Positions 1-11,393 of a stretch of DNA of 64,000 nt are shown one piece after another (within the stretch, counting starts at the first letter, position 1; every line of letters begins with the position of its first letter). The translations under genes and the position numbers were made by a program. The DNA comes from Streptomyces sp. CG4 (GTDB taxonomy: Bacteria > Actinomycetota > Actinomycetes > Streptomycetales > Streptomycetaceae), in contig NZ_CP163525.1 in the NCBI RefSeq assembly GCF_041080655.1, forward strand, positions 2,914,001 to 2,978,000, written 5' to 3'. Below the pieces are notes generated by a model, which worked only from the letters and a program-made list of their open reading frames with translations, was not told where the DNA came from and made no database searches.

Positions 1-2347
1 CGGCGTTGGAGCCCAGCGTGCTCACATGCATGCTCCGTACCCGCACCCCCGCCTTCTCCAGGGCCGTCCCGATGCGGTGCAGCAGGCCCGGGGCGTCCTG
101 GGCGCGGACCTCTATGACCGTGGCGTGGTGGGAGGCGGCCGGGGCCACCGTCACCCGGGCGGGCGGGGCGATCCAGCCGCGTCGGCGGGGGTAGGCCGCG
201 TCGCGCTCGGCGAGCCGGCCGGCGATGTCCAGGGTGCCGTCCAGGGCGCGGACGAGGTCGGAGCGGAGCCGGGCGGCCTGGGGCAGGGAGCCGTACTCGG
301 CGGCCACCCGCCAGTTGAGCAGCAGCACCGCGCCGTCTTCGACGTCGTCCGGCAGCGTCAGGGTGCGCAGCTCCGCCGTGCGCACGGTGAGGCGGTGCAC
401 AGCGAGGACACCGGCGACGGCGGGGAGCACGGCGGGCTGGTCGGGTACGGCGATCAGCAGCTCGACGCCGAGCGGTTCCTGGGCGGACTCCTCCTCGGTG
501 ACCGGTTCTCGCTGGGCGCGCAGCGCGAGGACCGGGCCGCCGGTGCGGTACGCCTCGATCGCCAGCCGCTCCTGCTCGGCCGTGGGCGCGGCGGGCTCCG
601 GCTCCTCGGGGACGTCTCCGGCGAGTACGGCGGAGACCCGCCGGACCAGGTCGGCGACGAGGGAGCCGCGCCAGGAGGACCAGGCCGCCGGTCCGGTGGC
701 GAGGGCGTCGGCCTCGGTCAGCGCGTGCAGCAGCTCCAGGGTGCTCTGGGTGCCGACCGCCTCGGCGACCGAGCGGACCGTGGCGGGGTCGTCCAGGTCG
801 CGGCGGGTGGCCGTCTCGATGAGGAGCAGGTGGTGGCGGACCAGGAGGGACAGCACGGCCACGTCCGACCGGTCGAAGCCGATCCGCGCGGCCACGTCCT
901 TGGCGATGATCTCGCCGGCCAGCGAGTGGTCGCCGGGCCAGCCCTTGCCGATGTCGTGCAGCAGGGCGGCGACCAGGAGCAGATCGGGGCGGCTGACGCG
1001 GCGGGTCAGTTCGGAGGCGCGGACGGCCGTCTCGATCAGATGCCGGTCGACCGTCCAGATATGGACGGCATTGCGCTGCGGGCGGCAGCGGACCCGTTCC
1101 CAGTCCGGCAGCAGGCGGCTGATCAGGCCCTCCGCCTCCAGCGCCTCCCAGACGTCGACGGTGGGGCGGCCGGAGCCGAGCAGGGTGACCAGCTGCTCGC
1201 GGGCCTCGGCGGGCCAGGGCGTGGGCAGGGGGCGCACGGTCGCGGCCATGCGCCGTACGGCGTGCAGGGAGAGCGGGAGGCCGGCCTGCGCGGCGGCGGC
1301 CGCGGCGCGCAAAGGGAGCGCGGGGTCGCGATCGGGGCGCGCGGCACGGGCGAGCACCACCTCACCGTCCTGCTCCACCACCCCCTCGGCCAGCGGGGAG
1401 CGCTCGACGACCGGCTTGCCGCCGCCCAGCATGGCGCGCAGGCGCGGTCGTACGGCGCGCGCCCGCAACACGCGCCCCACCTCGCGCCAGGTGACGTCAC
1501 TGGCGTACGCGATGACGCGCGCCGCCTCGTACACCTGCCGCAGCAGCGTGTCCGCGTCCAGCAGGCCCAGCTCGGCCGCCACCTGGTCCTGCTCCTGGAG
1601 CGCGAGCCGGTCGGTGGCGCGGCCCGTCGCCAGGTGCAGCGCGTCCCGTACGTCGAGCAGGCGTCGGCGCGCGTCGGCGAGGCCCTCGCGCGGGGCGTCG
1701 GCGAGCCAGGACGCGGCGACGGCGCGCAGCGCGGTGGCGTCCCGCAGGCCGCCGCGGGCCTCCTTCAGGTCGGGTTCCAGCAGGTACTGCAACTCGCCCT
1801 GCCGGTCGGCGCGTTCGGCGCACAGTTCCTGGAGTTCGGGGAGGCGTTTGGGGGCCTGGTTGCGCCAGTCGGCGAGGACGGCCGTGCGCAGCCCGGCGGT
1901 GAGGCCGAGGTCGCCGGCGAGATGGCGGGCGTCCAGGAGGCCGAGCTGGACTTTCACATCCTCTCCGGCGGTCTTCCGGGCCTCCGCGGGGGTGCGCACG
2001 GAGTGGTCGAGGGCGAGGCCGAGGTCCCAGATCGGATACCAGAGGCGGTCGGCGAGGGCGGCGACGGCGCCGGGGTCGGAGCCGTCGTGCAGCAGCAGGA
2101 GGTCGAGATCGCTGCGCGGGGACAGCTCGCCACGGCCGTAGCCGCCGACCGCGACGAGGGAGGCGCCCCTGAGGTCCTTGGCGGCCGCGGTGAACAGGCC
2201 GCCGAGCCAGTCGTCGGTCAGTTCCGCGAGGGCGGCACGGCGCGGCGGCCCGGACCGCGCCCCCTCGGTGAGGAGGCGCAGCCGGGCCGCCGCGTAGCCG
2301 CTGGGTCCCGAGTCCTCTGCTTCCGTGCGCACGTCCGTTCCCGTCAC
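1..2347 (-). CDS. glnD: GlnD, PII nucleotidyltransferase (partial, C-terminus beyond window)
   Basis: Modifies and demodifies the PII protein GlnK in response to nitrogen status; in Streptomyces the enzyme is known to act as an adenylyltransferase rather than a uridylyltransferase. The frame runs open from GTG at 2347 to the left edge (about 782 residues seen). The nucleotidyltransferase motif GGYGRGELSPRSDLD lies at residues 68-82 with metal-binding Asp80 and Asp82. An HD-domain motif LLHDIGKG lies near residue 462, and an ACT-type motif (DAPGLLHRIG) near plus position 60-100. A GGGAG ribosome site sits 7 bases before the GTG. It follows glnK by 31 bases, so the three genes form the operon amtB-glnK-glnD. 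The last C-terminal residues, including the end of the ACT region, are missing because of the window edge. Confidence 0.95.
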   Translation of the reverse strand, partial: MTGTDVRTEAEDSGPSGYAAARLRLLTEGARSGPPRRAALAELTDDWLGGLFTAAAKDLRGASLVAVGGYGRGELSPRSDLDLLLLHDGSDPGAVAALADRLWYPIWDLGLALDHSVRTPAEARKTAGEDVKVQLGLLDARHLAGDLGLTAGLRTAVLADWRNQAPKRLPELQELCAERADRQGELQYLLEPDLKEARGGLRDATALRAVAASWLADAPREGLADARRRLLDVRDALHLATGRATDRLALQEQDQVAAELGLLDADTLLRQVYEAARVIAYASDVTWREVGRVLRARAVRPRLRAMLGGGKPVVERSPLAEGVVEQDGEVVLARAARPDRDPALPLRAAAAAAQAGLPLSLHAVRRMAATVRPLPTPWPAEAREQLVTLLGSGRPTVDVWEALEAEGLISRLLPDWERVRCRPQRNAVHIWTVDRHLIETAVRASELTRRVSRPDLLLVAALLHDIGKGWPGDHSLAGEIIAKDVAARIGFDRSDVAVLSLLVRHHLLLIETATRRDLDDPATVRSVAEAVGTQSTLELLHALTEADALATGPAAWSSWRGSLVADLVRRVSAVLAGDVPEEPEPAAPTAEQERLAIEAYRTGGPVLALRAQREPVTEEESAQEPLGVELLIAVPDQPAVLPAVAGVLAVHRLTVRTAELRTLTLPDDVEDGAVLLLNWRVAAEYGSLPQAARLRSDLVRALDGTLDIAGRLAERDAAYPRRRGWIAPPARVTVAPAASHHATVIEVRAQDAPGLLHRIGTALEKAGVRVRSMHVSTLGSNA

Positions 2348-2378
2348 CCAGTGGCTCCCGTTCTTTTTCTGCTGTCCG

Positions 2379-4403
<2,025 letters not shown>

Positions 4404-5882
4404 TCAGACCGCTTCCGCGGTCTCCGGCAGGTCGACGGCGAGCTGATCGCCGAGGTCGACGACGACCGCGAGGTCGCCGTAATCGCGTACGGCCGTGTCG
4501 ACGGTCTTTCGAATACGAGTGTTCACACGCTCGGACCGGACCTTCTTGGCGATGTCCATGGCCCGGGTGGCAAAAGCCGTGCTCTCCTCGGGCTCGCGCT
4601 GGAGCAGGTGCACGGTGGCCATGCCGATCAGATTCAGCGCATACGACCGCTGGTGCTCACTGTCCTTGGCGAACAGCTCCACCGCCCGCTGCATGAGCGG
4701 CTCGGCGAGAGAGGCGTAGGTGGGGCTGCGCCCGGCGACGTAGGCGAGGTCGCGGAAGGAGTGGGAGTTCTCGCCGTACAGCTCGGCCTCGGAGAAGAAG
4801 CGGATCCAGTCGGGGTCCGGCTCGTCCCACTCGTCGGCCTCGGCGAAGGTGTCCTCGGCCATGCGGACCGCGCGCTTGGTCTTGCCGGGCTGGCCCATGT
4901 TGGCGTAGGCGCGGGCCTCCATCGCATACAGCATGGACTGGGTGCGCGGGCTCGCGCAGTCGCGGCTGCCGTACTGGGCGAGGTGGATCAGCTCCAGGGC
5001 GTCGTCGGGCCGACCGAGATGGATCATCTGGCGGCTCATGCTGGACAGGATGTACGAGCCGAGCGGCTTGTCACCGGCCTCCTTGGCCGCGTGCAGGGCC
5101 AGGACGAAGTACTTCTGCGCGGTGGGCTGGAGCCCGACGTCGTACGACATCCAGCCGGCCAGCTCGGCCAGCTCGGCGGCGACCTTGAAGAGCTTGCGGG
5201 TGGTGGCCTCGGGCTGCGGCTCCTGGAGCAGGTCGGTGACCTCGTGCAGCTGGCCGACGACCGCCTTGCGGCGCAGGCCGCCGCCGCACTGGGCGTCCCA
5301 CTGCCGGAACATCCGCGTGGTGGACTCCAGCAGGTCCAGCTCGGGCCGGGACAGCCGGCCGGGCCTGCGGGAGTCGAGCACGGGCTCCGGCGCGACGGGG
5401 ACCGCGGAGGCGGGCGTCGGCACGAGCCAGCGCTGCATGGGCTCGATGAGGGTCGGGCCGGCGGACAGCGCCAGGGAGGTGCCGAGGAAGCCGCGCCGGG
5501 CCAGCATCAGATCGCTGCGCGAGAACTCGCTGAGCAGGGCGACCGTCTGCGGGCCCGTCCAGGGCAGGTCGACTCCGGACACGGAGGGTGACTGCCGGGC
5601 GGCGCGCAGGCCGAGGTCCTCGATGGAGACCACACAGCCGAAGCGCTCGGAGAACAGCTCCGAGAGGATGCGCGGGATTGGCTCCCGCGGGTTCTCCCCG
5701 TCCAGCCAGCGTCGCACGCGCGAGGTGTCGGTGGAGATGTGGTTGGCCCCCAACTGGCGGGCCCTGCGGTTCACTTGGCGCGCCAGCTCGCCCTTGGACC
5801 AGCCGCTGCGCACGAACCACGAGCCGAGCAGCTCGTTGGGGCGCTTGTCAGCGTTCACCCCGCTACCGCCGTTGCCGCTCAC
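4404..5882 (-). CDS. nsdA: NsdA, TPR-containing negative regulator of differentiation
   Basis: 492 residues from GTG 5882. It resembles S. coelicolor NsdA, known to repress sporulation and antibiotic production. The N-terminal part (about residues 1-90) looks like a Streptomyces-type HTH/XRE-like domain (ELARQVNRRA, TDTSRVRRWLDGENPRE); the rest is helical and TPR-like, including a stretch around ALHAAKEAGDKPLGSYILSS. I chose GTG 5882 because a G-rich ribosome site (GGGGGCG) precedes it; an in-frame TTG at 5960 is unlikely. It lies upstream of amtB on the same strand, as in S. coelicolor. The molecular target is not evident from the sequence. Confidence 0.88.
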   Translation of the reverse strand: MSGNGGSGVNADKRPNELLGSWFVRSGWSKGELARQVNRRARQLGANHISTDTSRVRRWLDGENPREPIPRILSELFSERFGCVVSIEDLGLRAARQSPSVSGVDLPWTGPQTVALLSEFSRSDLMLARRGFLGTSLALSAGPTLIEPMQRWLVPTPASAVPVAPEPVLDSRRPGRLSRPELDLLESTTRMFRQWDAQCGGGLRRKAVVGQLHEVTDLLQEPQPEATTRKLFKVAAELAELAGWMSYDVGLQPTAQKYFVLALHAAKEAGDKPLGSYILSSMSRQMIHLGRPDDALELIHLAQYGSRDCASPRTQSMLYAMEARAYANMGQPGKTKRAVRMAEDTFAEADEWDEPDPDWIRFFSEAELYGENSHSFRDLAYVAGRSPTYASLAEPLMQRAVELFAKDSEHQRSYALNLIGMATVHLLQREPEESTAFATRAMDIAKKVRSERVNTRIRKTVDTAVRDYGDLAVVVDLGDQLAVDLPETAEAV

Positions 5883-6371
5883 TGGAACGCCCCCATCCCT
5901 GAGACCACTTGTCGTCGTTGCGATCCTGGGTCGCCCGTCAGGGAGACCGCCACGCGCCAAGCCCTATCAGAATGCCGGAAAATACGGCTTCCCGTCCGCC
6001 GGTTCTCACCCGTCGAACGAGCTGACGACTCGCCTCCGGCATACCCCTGGATGCATATGCCTCCCGGACTCGCACACTCACAGTAATCCTACGATCACCC
6101 GCTCAGCCACGGGGATCCCGGAAACGCCACCATTCGCCACCCCTTCGAATGAACTCACGCCCGCCCGCACGCGATTCACTTGACATAGGACGGCCGGAAG
6201 TGGGCGGAGTGACGCGCACTGGGGGCGCACAGGCCCCGACGCGCCACTGGCCGCGCTTCAAGGCGCCGCCTGACCTCGCGTCGGCACGGGCAGGCGGAGC
6301 CGTAGCGTTACATTCCGCTTTCGCCTCGTTCCGTGTCGTAACCACCGGCGCGCTGACCCGTTGGAGGGGGC
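5883..6371. other. Divergent intergenic region nsdA / primase-like gene
   Basis: 489 bases with no credible gene. It must hold the nsdA promoter (minus) and that of the gene at 6372 (plus). A consensus-like -35 hexamer TTGACA sits at 6180-6185 on the plus strand, but I see no convincing -10 at the usual distance. A locally less GC-rich patch around 6050-6100 (including gcatatgc) may mark the nsdA promoter. Confidence 0.5.
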
Positions 6372-7034
6372 ATGGGCTTCACGATCGGAGGCATTCGCGA
6401 GATCCGCTCCGGTACGCGCCGGCGCGGCCGTACGTCGGAGTGCACCGCTGTCGCCGAGTTCACCGGGCTGTGGGGCTGGGACGTGGTGCCGGGGGCGCGC
6501 GCCGCGGCGGGCGCCTGTTCGTGCGGGCACGCCGACTGTCCCGCGCCGGGCGCGCATCCGCTCGACTTCGCTCCCTCTGTGCCGGCCGGGGCCACGCTGG
6601 ACGACGTGAGCAAGGCCTGGTCCGAGTTCCCGGGCGCCGCGGTGATGCTGCCGGTGGGCCAGGCGTTCGACGTCATCGAGGTCTGCGAGGCCGCCGGCCG
6701 CCGCGCCCTGGTCCGCCTGGAGCGCATGGGCCTCCCCCTCGGCCCGGTCATCGCGACCCCCGACGGCCGCGCCCAGTTCTTCGTCGCCCCCGGCGCCGCC
6801 GCCGAACTCCCCCGGCTGCTCTACCGCATGGGCTGGGACGACGCCTCGGCCCTGGACCTGCGCGGCCTCGGCCCCGGTACGCACCTCACCGCGCCGCCCT
6901 CCGACCGGGGCGGCCTCGGCCCGGTGCGCTGGCTGCGCCCGCCCGCGCTGGACTCGGCGACACGGCCACCGGCGGCACGGTTGCTGCTGGGCACGCTGGC
7001 GTATGTGGCGCACCGGTCGCGGGAACGGGCGTGA
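6372..7034 (+). CDS. Bifunctional primase/polymerase (prim-pol) N-terminal-domain-like protein
   Basis: 220 residues, preceded by a strong GGAGGGGG ribosome site. The segment EFTGLWGWDVVPGARAAAGA followed by CSCGHADCPAPGAHPLDF resembles the N-terminal domain of actinobacterial bifunctional DNA primase/polymerases, where a Cys/His cluster (CSCGHADC) and a P-x-x-HP motif are typical. No helicase part follows, so this is a stand-alone, probably degenerate domain. I cannot identify a full catalytic triad. It is divergent from nsdA and convergent with ftsY. The S. coelicolor counterpart in this position is, as far as I recall, annotated hypothetical. Function unknown. Confidence 0.75.
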   Translation: MGFTIGGIREIRSGTRRRGRTSECTAVAEFTGLWGWDVVPGARAAAGACSCGHADCPAPGAHPLDFAPSVPAGATLDDVSKAWSEFPGAAVMLPVGQAFDVIEVCEAAGRRALVRLERMGLPLGPVIATPDGRAQFFVAPGAAAELPRLLYRMGWDDASALDLRGLGPGTHLTAPPSDRGGLGPVRWLRPPALDSATRPPAARLLLGTLAYVAHRSRERA

Positions 7035-7100
7035 CTCCGCCGTAGCCCCTCGCAGCAGCCTCTTGCAGCAGCCCCTCGCAGCAGCCCATCCGGAGAAAGC

Positions 7101-7141
7101 GAAGTGCCCGTCCTCAACTGCATCTTGAGGGCGGGCACTTC
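7101..7141. terminator. Bidirectional terminator between primase-like gene and ftsY
   Basis: A 17-base inverted repeat (7101-7117 and 7125-7141, one G-U pair) with a 7-base loop sits between two convergent genes. Just upstream (7044-7090) is a short run of degenerate cctcgcagcagc direct repeats. Confidence 0.85.
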
Positions 7142-7187
7142 TTCGCTGACCGCGACTGACCACCCAGGGAAATTCCCGGGTGGGTGA

Positions 7188-8402
7188 CTAGTCGCCGATA
7201 AGGGCATCCACGAACGCCTCCGGCTCGAACGGCGCGAGATCGTCCGCGCCCTCGCCGAGACCGACCAGCTTGACCGGCACGCCCAGCTCGCGCTGGACCG
7301 CGACGACGATGCCGCCCTTGGCCGTACCGTCGAGCTTGGTCAGCACGATGCCGGTGATGTCCACGACCTCCGCGAACACGCGGGCCTGCACCAGGCCGTT
7401 CTGCCCGGTGGTGGCGTCCAGGACGAGCAGCACCTCGTCGAGCGGCGCGTGCTTCTCCACGACCCGCTTGACCTTGCCCAGCTCGTCCATGAGACCGGTC
7501 TTGGTGTGCAGCCGGCCGGCGGTGTCGATGAGGACGACGTCGACCCCCATCTCCTTGCCCTCCTTGACCGCGTCGAAGGCCACGGAGGCGGGGTCGCCGG
7601 CCTCGGGGCCGCGCACGGTGTGGGCGCCGACCCGCTCGCCCCAGGTCTGCAGCTGGTCGGCGGCGGCGGCACGGAAGGTGTCGGCGGCACCCAGGACGAC
7701 GGTACGGCCGTCGGCCACGAGCACGCGCGCGAGCTTGCCGGTGGTGGTGGTCTTGCCGGTGCCGTTGACGCCGACGACCATCACGATGCCGGGCTTGCGG
7801 TCCTCGGGCTCGGTCTTCACCGAGCGGTCGACGTCGGTGCCGACCAGCTTGAGCAGCTCCTCACGCAGCAGGCCGCGCAGTTCGTCGGGCGTGCGGGTGC
7901 CGAGCACCTTCACACGCTCCCGCAGGCCCTCGACCAGCTCCTGGGTGGGCTGCACGCCGACGTCGGCGGTGAGCAGCGTGTCCTCGATCTCCTCCCAGGT
8001 CTCGTCGTCCAGGTGCTCGCGCGAGAGCAGCGTGAGCAGGCCCTTGCCGAGCGCGTTCTGGGAGCGGGACAGGCGGGCGCGCAGCCGGACCAGCCGGCCC
8101 GCGGTGGGCTCCGGGATCTCCAGCTCCGGCGCCTCTTCGAGGGCGGGGCCGGCAGGAGGCTCCTCCACGGCGACCGGTGCGGCGCCACCGGGGAGATCCA
8201 CCTCCTCGATCGTCCGGCGCGGTTCGTCGCGCGGCGTCTCGGCCTCGTCGCCGACGTGCGGCTCGGCCGGGGGCGCGGTGATGTCGGGCGCCTTCGGGGG
8301 CGGCGGAGGCAGCGGCTTCCGGCGCCGGGTGCCCACGATCAGCCCACCGAGCGCGCCGATCACGACCACGGCGATGACTACAGCAAGGATGACGGTTTCC
8401 AT
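7188..8402 (-). CDS. ftsY: FtsY, signal recognition particle receptor
   Basis: SRP-receptor GTPase (404 residues) that docks ribosome-SRP complexes at the membrane. Residues 1-24 form a membrane segment (METVILAVVIAVVVIGALGG), the usual actinobacterial anchor, followed by an acidic Pro-rich linker (30-100). The N domain spans about 105-190 and the G domain follows: G1 GVNGTGKTT at 211-219, DTAGR at 293-297, TKLDG at 355-359, and the closing motif GLGEGADDLAPF. ATG 8402 is chosen because translation begins directly at the membrane segment; an upstream ATG (8423) would add seven residues. It faces a separate plus-strand permease gene. Confidence 0.97.
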   Translation of the reverse strand: METVILAVVIAVVVIGALGGLIVGTRRRKPLPPPPPKAPDITAPPAEPHVGDEAETPRDEPRRTIEEVDLPGGAAPVAVEEPPAGPALEEAPELEIPEPTAGRLVRLRARLSRSQNALGKGLLTLLSREHLDDETWEEIEDTLLTADVGVQPTQELVEGLRERVKVLGTRTPDELRGLLREELLKLVGTDVDRSVKTEPEDRKPGIVMVVGVNGTGKTTTTGKLARVLVADGRTVVLGAADTFRAAAADQLQTWGERVGAHTVRGPEAGDPASVAFDAVKEGKEMGVDVVLIDTAGRLHTKTGLMDELGKVKRVVEKHAPLDEVLLVLDATTGQNGLVQARVFAEVVDITGIVLTKLDGTAKGGIVVAVQRELGVPVKLVGLGEGADDLAPFEPEAFVDALIGD

Positions 8403-8572
8403 AACCCGTCCAGTATCAGCCATGGGTGACGAGGGGAGCCTCTTTGTGGCTTCCTCTGAGAGACAAAGGCCGCTTAAAGCAGGGAGTCGGAGCAAAGTAC
8501 GATGGTGGCGACTCTGTTGACGCGCGTAGAGTCCCGATCGTCCGCTGTCCCCCCACGTCTGGCCATTTCTTC

Positions 8573-10024
8573 ATGACCAAAACCGTCGAGACCGAAGGCG
8601 CTCTCGAGACCCGAGGCATCGAGCAGGTCCCGGATCACGAGCGCACCGCGAAGACCCGTGAGCTGTTCCCCACCTGGGTCGGCGCCAACATCAGCGTGCT
8701 GCTGCTGACGATGGGCGCGAGCCTCGTCGTGGCGTACCACCTGGACATCTGGCAGGCGCTCGTCGTCGCAGTGGCCGCGCCGATCGTGTCGTACGGCCTG
8801 GTCGGGCTGATCGGCATCGCCGGCAAGCGCGGCGGCGCGCCCGGCATGGCGCTCTCGCGCGCGGTCTTCGGACAGCGCGGCAATCTGCTGCCCGGCTCGC
8901 TGATCTGGGTCGCGCGCTGGGGCTGGGAGACGATCAACGCGGTCACCGGCGCCTACGCGATGCTCACCATCCTGGACATCATGTTCGGCCTCAAGGCGAA
9001 CAGCGTGCTGGACATGGTGATGCTGCTGGTGTTCGTCGTCGCGACCTTCGCGATCTCCGGTCTCGGCATCAACGCCGTGCAGAAGTGCAACAAGTACGCG
9101 ACCTATTTCTTCGGTCTGTTCTCGGTGCTGGTGCTGGCGTACCTGGCCGTGAACACGAACTGGTCGAAGGTGGTACACCACGGCGGCGGTTCGACCGCCG
9201 CGGTGATCACCGGCATCGGCATGATCGCGGCCGGTGGCGTCAGCTGGATCCCGACCGCGCCGGACTTCACCCGCTACCTTCCGCGCACGGCGTCCTCGAA
9301 GGCGATCGTGGGCACGGCGGTCGGCGGCGCCGGTGTGGTCGTGCTCCCCATGGTCCTGATGGGCGCGGTGATGGCGGTCTCCACGCCGGACCTGGCCTCG
9401 GCCACCGACCCGGTGTCCTTCCTCGGCGAGATCCTGCCGACGTGGATCGCGGTGCCGTACCTGTTCATCGCGCTGATCGGCATGCTGCTGATCAACTCGA
9501 TGTCGATGTACTCGGCGGGGTTCACCGCGCAGACCCTCGGCTTCAAGGTGCCGCGGCACTGGGCGGTCTCCGTGAACGCCGTGATCTCGCTGATCTTCGG
9601 CGGGGTGCTGATGCTGGTGGCGACGAGCTTCATGGGCTCGTTCATCGCCTTCCTGTCGCTGCTGGCGGTCGCCTTCTCCGCCTGGGTGGGCGTCTTCGGC
9701 GCGGACATGCTGCGCCGCACCGAGTACGACGGCCGGGCCATGGTGGACACGACCCGCGCCAGCGCCTACTGGTACAAGGGCGGCTTCTCCCCCGCGGCCG
9801 TGGCCGCCTGGGCGATCGGCCTGGTCTCGGGCCTGATGTTCACGACCTCGGACTGGTTCACCGGCCCGCTCGCGAAGAACAACGTCATCGGCGAGTACGG
9901 CCTCGGCTGGGTCGCCACGATCGTGATCTCGGGCCTGCTGTACGTGGCCCTGCCGAAGCCGGCGGTCGTGAAGCCGGCGCCGGCCGCCGAGCCGACCGCG
10001 GAGCCCGCGACCGTCGACGCGTAG
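8573..10024 (+). CDS. NCS1-family purine/cytosine-type permease
   Basis: 483-residue membrane protein with about 12 hydrophobic segments, of the nucleobase-cation symporter-1 family. The segment FPTWVGANISVLLLTMGASL near the N-terminus and the AGGVSWIPTAPDFTRYLP region match cytosine/purine permeases. The substrate cannot be fixed from sequence; cytosine, purines, allantoin or hydantoins are all possible. The ATG at 8573 has no clear ribosome site, so the start is uncertain, but upstream residues look non-conserved. No nucleobase catabolic genes are nearby. The C-terminal tail is Pro/Ala rich. Confidence 0.88.
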   Translation: MTKTVETEGALETRGIEQVPDHERTAKTRELFPTWVGANISVLLLTMGASLVVAYHLDIWQALVVAVAAPIVSYGLVGLIGIAGKRGGAPGMALSRAVFGQRGNLLPGSLIWVARWGWETINAVTGAYAMLTILDIMFGLKANSVLDMVMLLVFVVATFAISGLGINAVQKCNKYATYFFGLFSVLVLAYLAVNTNWSKVVHHGGGSTAAVITGIGMIAAGGVSWIPTAPDFTRYLPRTASSKAIVGTAVGGAGVVVLPMVLMGAVMAVSTPDLASATDPVSFLGEILPTWIAVPYLFIALIGMLLINSMSMYSAGFTAQTLGFKVPRHWAVSVNAVISLIFGGVLMLVATSFMGSFIAFLSLLAVAFSAWVGVFGADMLRRTEYDGRAMVDTTRASAYWYKGGFSPAAVAAWAIGLVSGLMFTTSDWFTGPLAKNNVIGEYGLGWVATIVISGLLYVALPKPAVVKPAPAAEPTAEPATVDA

Positions 10025-10030
10025 GCCGGC

Positions 10031-10303
10031 TCAGCCGGAAGGGCAGCGCCCGCTGTCCGCGCCGGCCAGGCCGCTCTTGTGCAGGGTCGCGCTCGCCCGG
10101 AACCACAGGTAGGCGCGGCCCTGCACTTCCCGCTCGGCCTCGTCTGGGCAGCGGCAGCGGCAGCGGCGGGCGAGCCAGCGCGGATCGTTCGGATCGAGCC
10201 ACCGGGCGATCCGGCCCCCGGCCGACCCCCGCGCGCGGATCCGCGGGTACGGCTCCGGCCGCCCCGCGAGCCTGCCTCCGCCTCCCCAGGGCCATCTGGC
10301 CAT
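10031..10303 (-). CDS. Small hypothetical protein, Cys/Arg-rich centre
   Basis: 90 codons with strongly GC-biased third positions from about codon 15 onward, so it looks coding despite a weak ribosome site. The middle holds a CRCRCPDE cluster followed by YLWFRASATL; three Cys in alternate positions could bind metal. I do not recognise the family. Convergent with the permease, ending six bases after it. The start (ATG 10303) is uncertain. Confidence 0.45.
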   Translation of the reverse strand: MARWPWGGGGRLAGRPEPYPRIRARGSAGGRIARWLDPNDPRWLARRCRCRCPDEAEREVQGRAYLWFRASATLHKSGLAGADSGRCPSG

Positions 10304-10361
10304 CTGACGCCACGTCAGCTACCGTCCCCCTCCACCGCATCGCACCGGAGGGGGACTTCCC

Positions 10362-11333
10362 ATGCCCGTCACGGTCGTTCGTTTCAACCTCGTCGCTCCC
10401 GGCGCCTCCCCGGCCGCCCTCTCCGCCCGCTACCGGGCCGCCCTGGAGATGGCCGCGTACGCGGACGAGCACGGGATCAGCACCGTACAGACCGAGGAGC
10501 ACCACGGCGCCGAGAACAACTGGCTGCCGTCGCCGTTCGCCTTCGCGGGCGCGGTGTTCGGGGCGACCCGGAACATCGCGGTGACGGTGTCGGCGGTGAT
10601 CGGCCCGCTGCACGACCCGCTCCGCCTGGCCGAGGAGATCGCCGTACTGGACCTGCTGAGCGGCGGGCGGCTGGTGACGGTGGCCGGGATCGGCTACCGG
10701 CCCGAGGAGTACGCCCTGTTCGACGTGGACTGGAAGCGCCGGGGCCGGCTCCAGGACGAGCTGCTGGCGACCCTGCTGACGGCGTGGACCGGCGAGGAGT
10801 TCGAGTACCGGGGCCGCAGGGTACGGCTCACCCCGCGCCCGTACACCGATCCGCACCCGCTGCTCCTGGTCGGCGGCTCCTCGAAGGCCGCCGCCCGCCG
10901 CGCGGCACGGCTCGGCCTGCCGTTCTTCCCGAGCGCGCATCTGCCGGAACTGGAGGCTTACTACAAGGAGCAGCTCACCGAGTACGGCACCGAGGGCTGG
11001 ACGATGATGCCCGCCGCCGAGACGCCCCTGCTGCACCTCGCCGAGGACCCGGACCGGGCGTGGTCCGTGTACGGCGAGCACTTCCTGCACGAGGCGCGGA
11101 CGTACGCCGCCTGGCAGTCGGGGCAGATCCGCTCGGCCGTGAAGTCCGCGGCCACGACCGTCGAGGAGCTGCGCGCGGAGGGCGTGTACCGGATCCTCAC
11201 CCCGGAACAGTGTGCGACGCAGGGCCTGGACAGCCTCGTCCTGCATCCGCTGGCGGGCGGAATGCCGGTGGCGGAGGGCTGGCGGAGCCTCAGGCTGTTC
11301 GCGGAGCGGGTGCTTCCGGCACTGAGGGGCTGA
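10362..11333 (+). CDS. LLM-class flavin-dependent oxidoreductase
   Basis: 323-residue luciferase-like monooxygenase family member, probably using F420H2 or FMNH2. The features are a TIM-barrel-type sequence with the EEHHGAENNWLPSP motif near residue 45, the AEEIAVLDLLSGGRL helix near residue 90, and LLLVGGSSKAAARRAARLGL near residue 170. A ribosome site GGAGGGGG precedes the ATG by about 7 bases. No substrate can be assigned; it is monocistronic or co-transcribed with the small gene at 11394. Confidence 0.9.
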   Translation: MPVTVVRFNLVAPGASPAALSARYRAALEMAAYADEHGISTVQTEEHHGAENNWLPSPFAFAGAVFGATRNIAVTVSAVIGPLHDPLRLAEEIAVLDLLSGGRLVTVAGIGYRPEEYALFDVDWKRRGRLQDELLATLLTAWTGEEFEYRGRRVRLTPRPYTDPHPLLLVGGSSKAAARRAARLGLPFFPSAHLPELEAYYKEQLTEYGTEGWTMMPAAETPLLHLAEDPDRAWSVYGEHFLHEARTYAAWQSGQIRSAVKSAATTVEELRAEGVYRILTPEQCATQGLDSLVLHPLAGGMPVAEGWRSLRLFAERVLPALRG

Positions 11334-11393
11334 GGGCTGAGCTGCGGCGATATCCGGTGGTCCGGTCGGGCCCGGCGGTGATCGACTGACCTC

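Noticed and set aside
5883..5960. Longer NsdA starting with TTG at 5960
   Set aside because: No ribosome site, non-conserved extra residues; GTG 5882 has a G-rich site and the conserved start.
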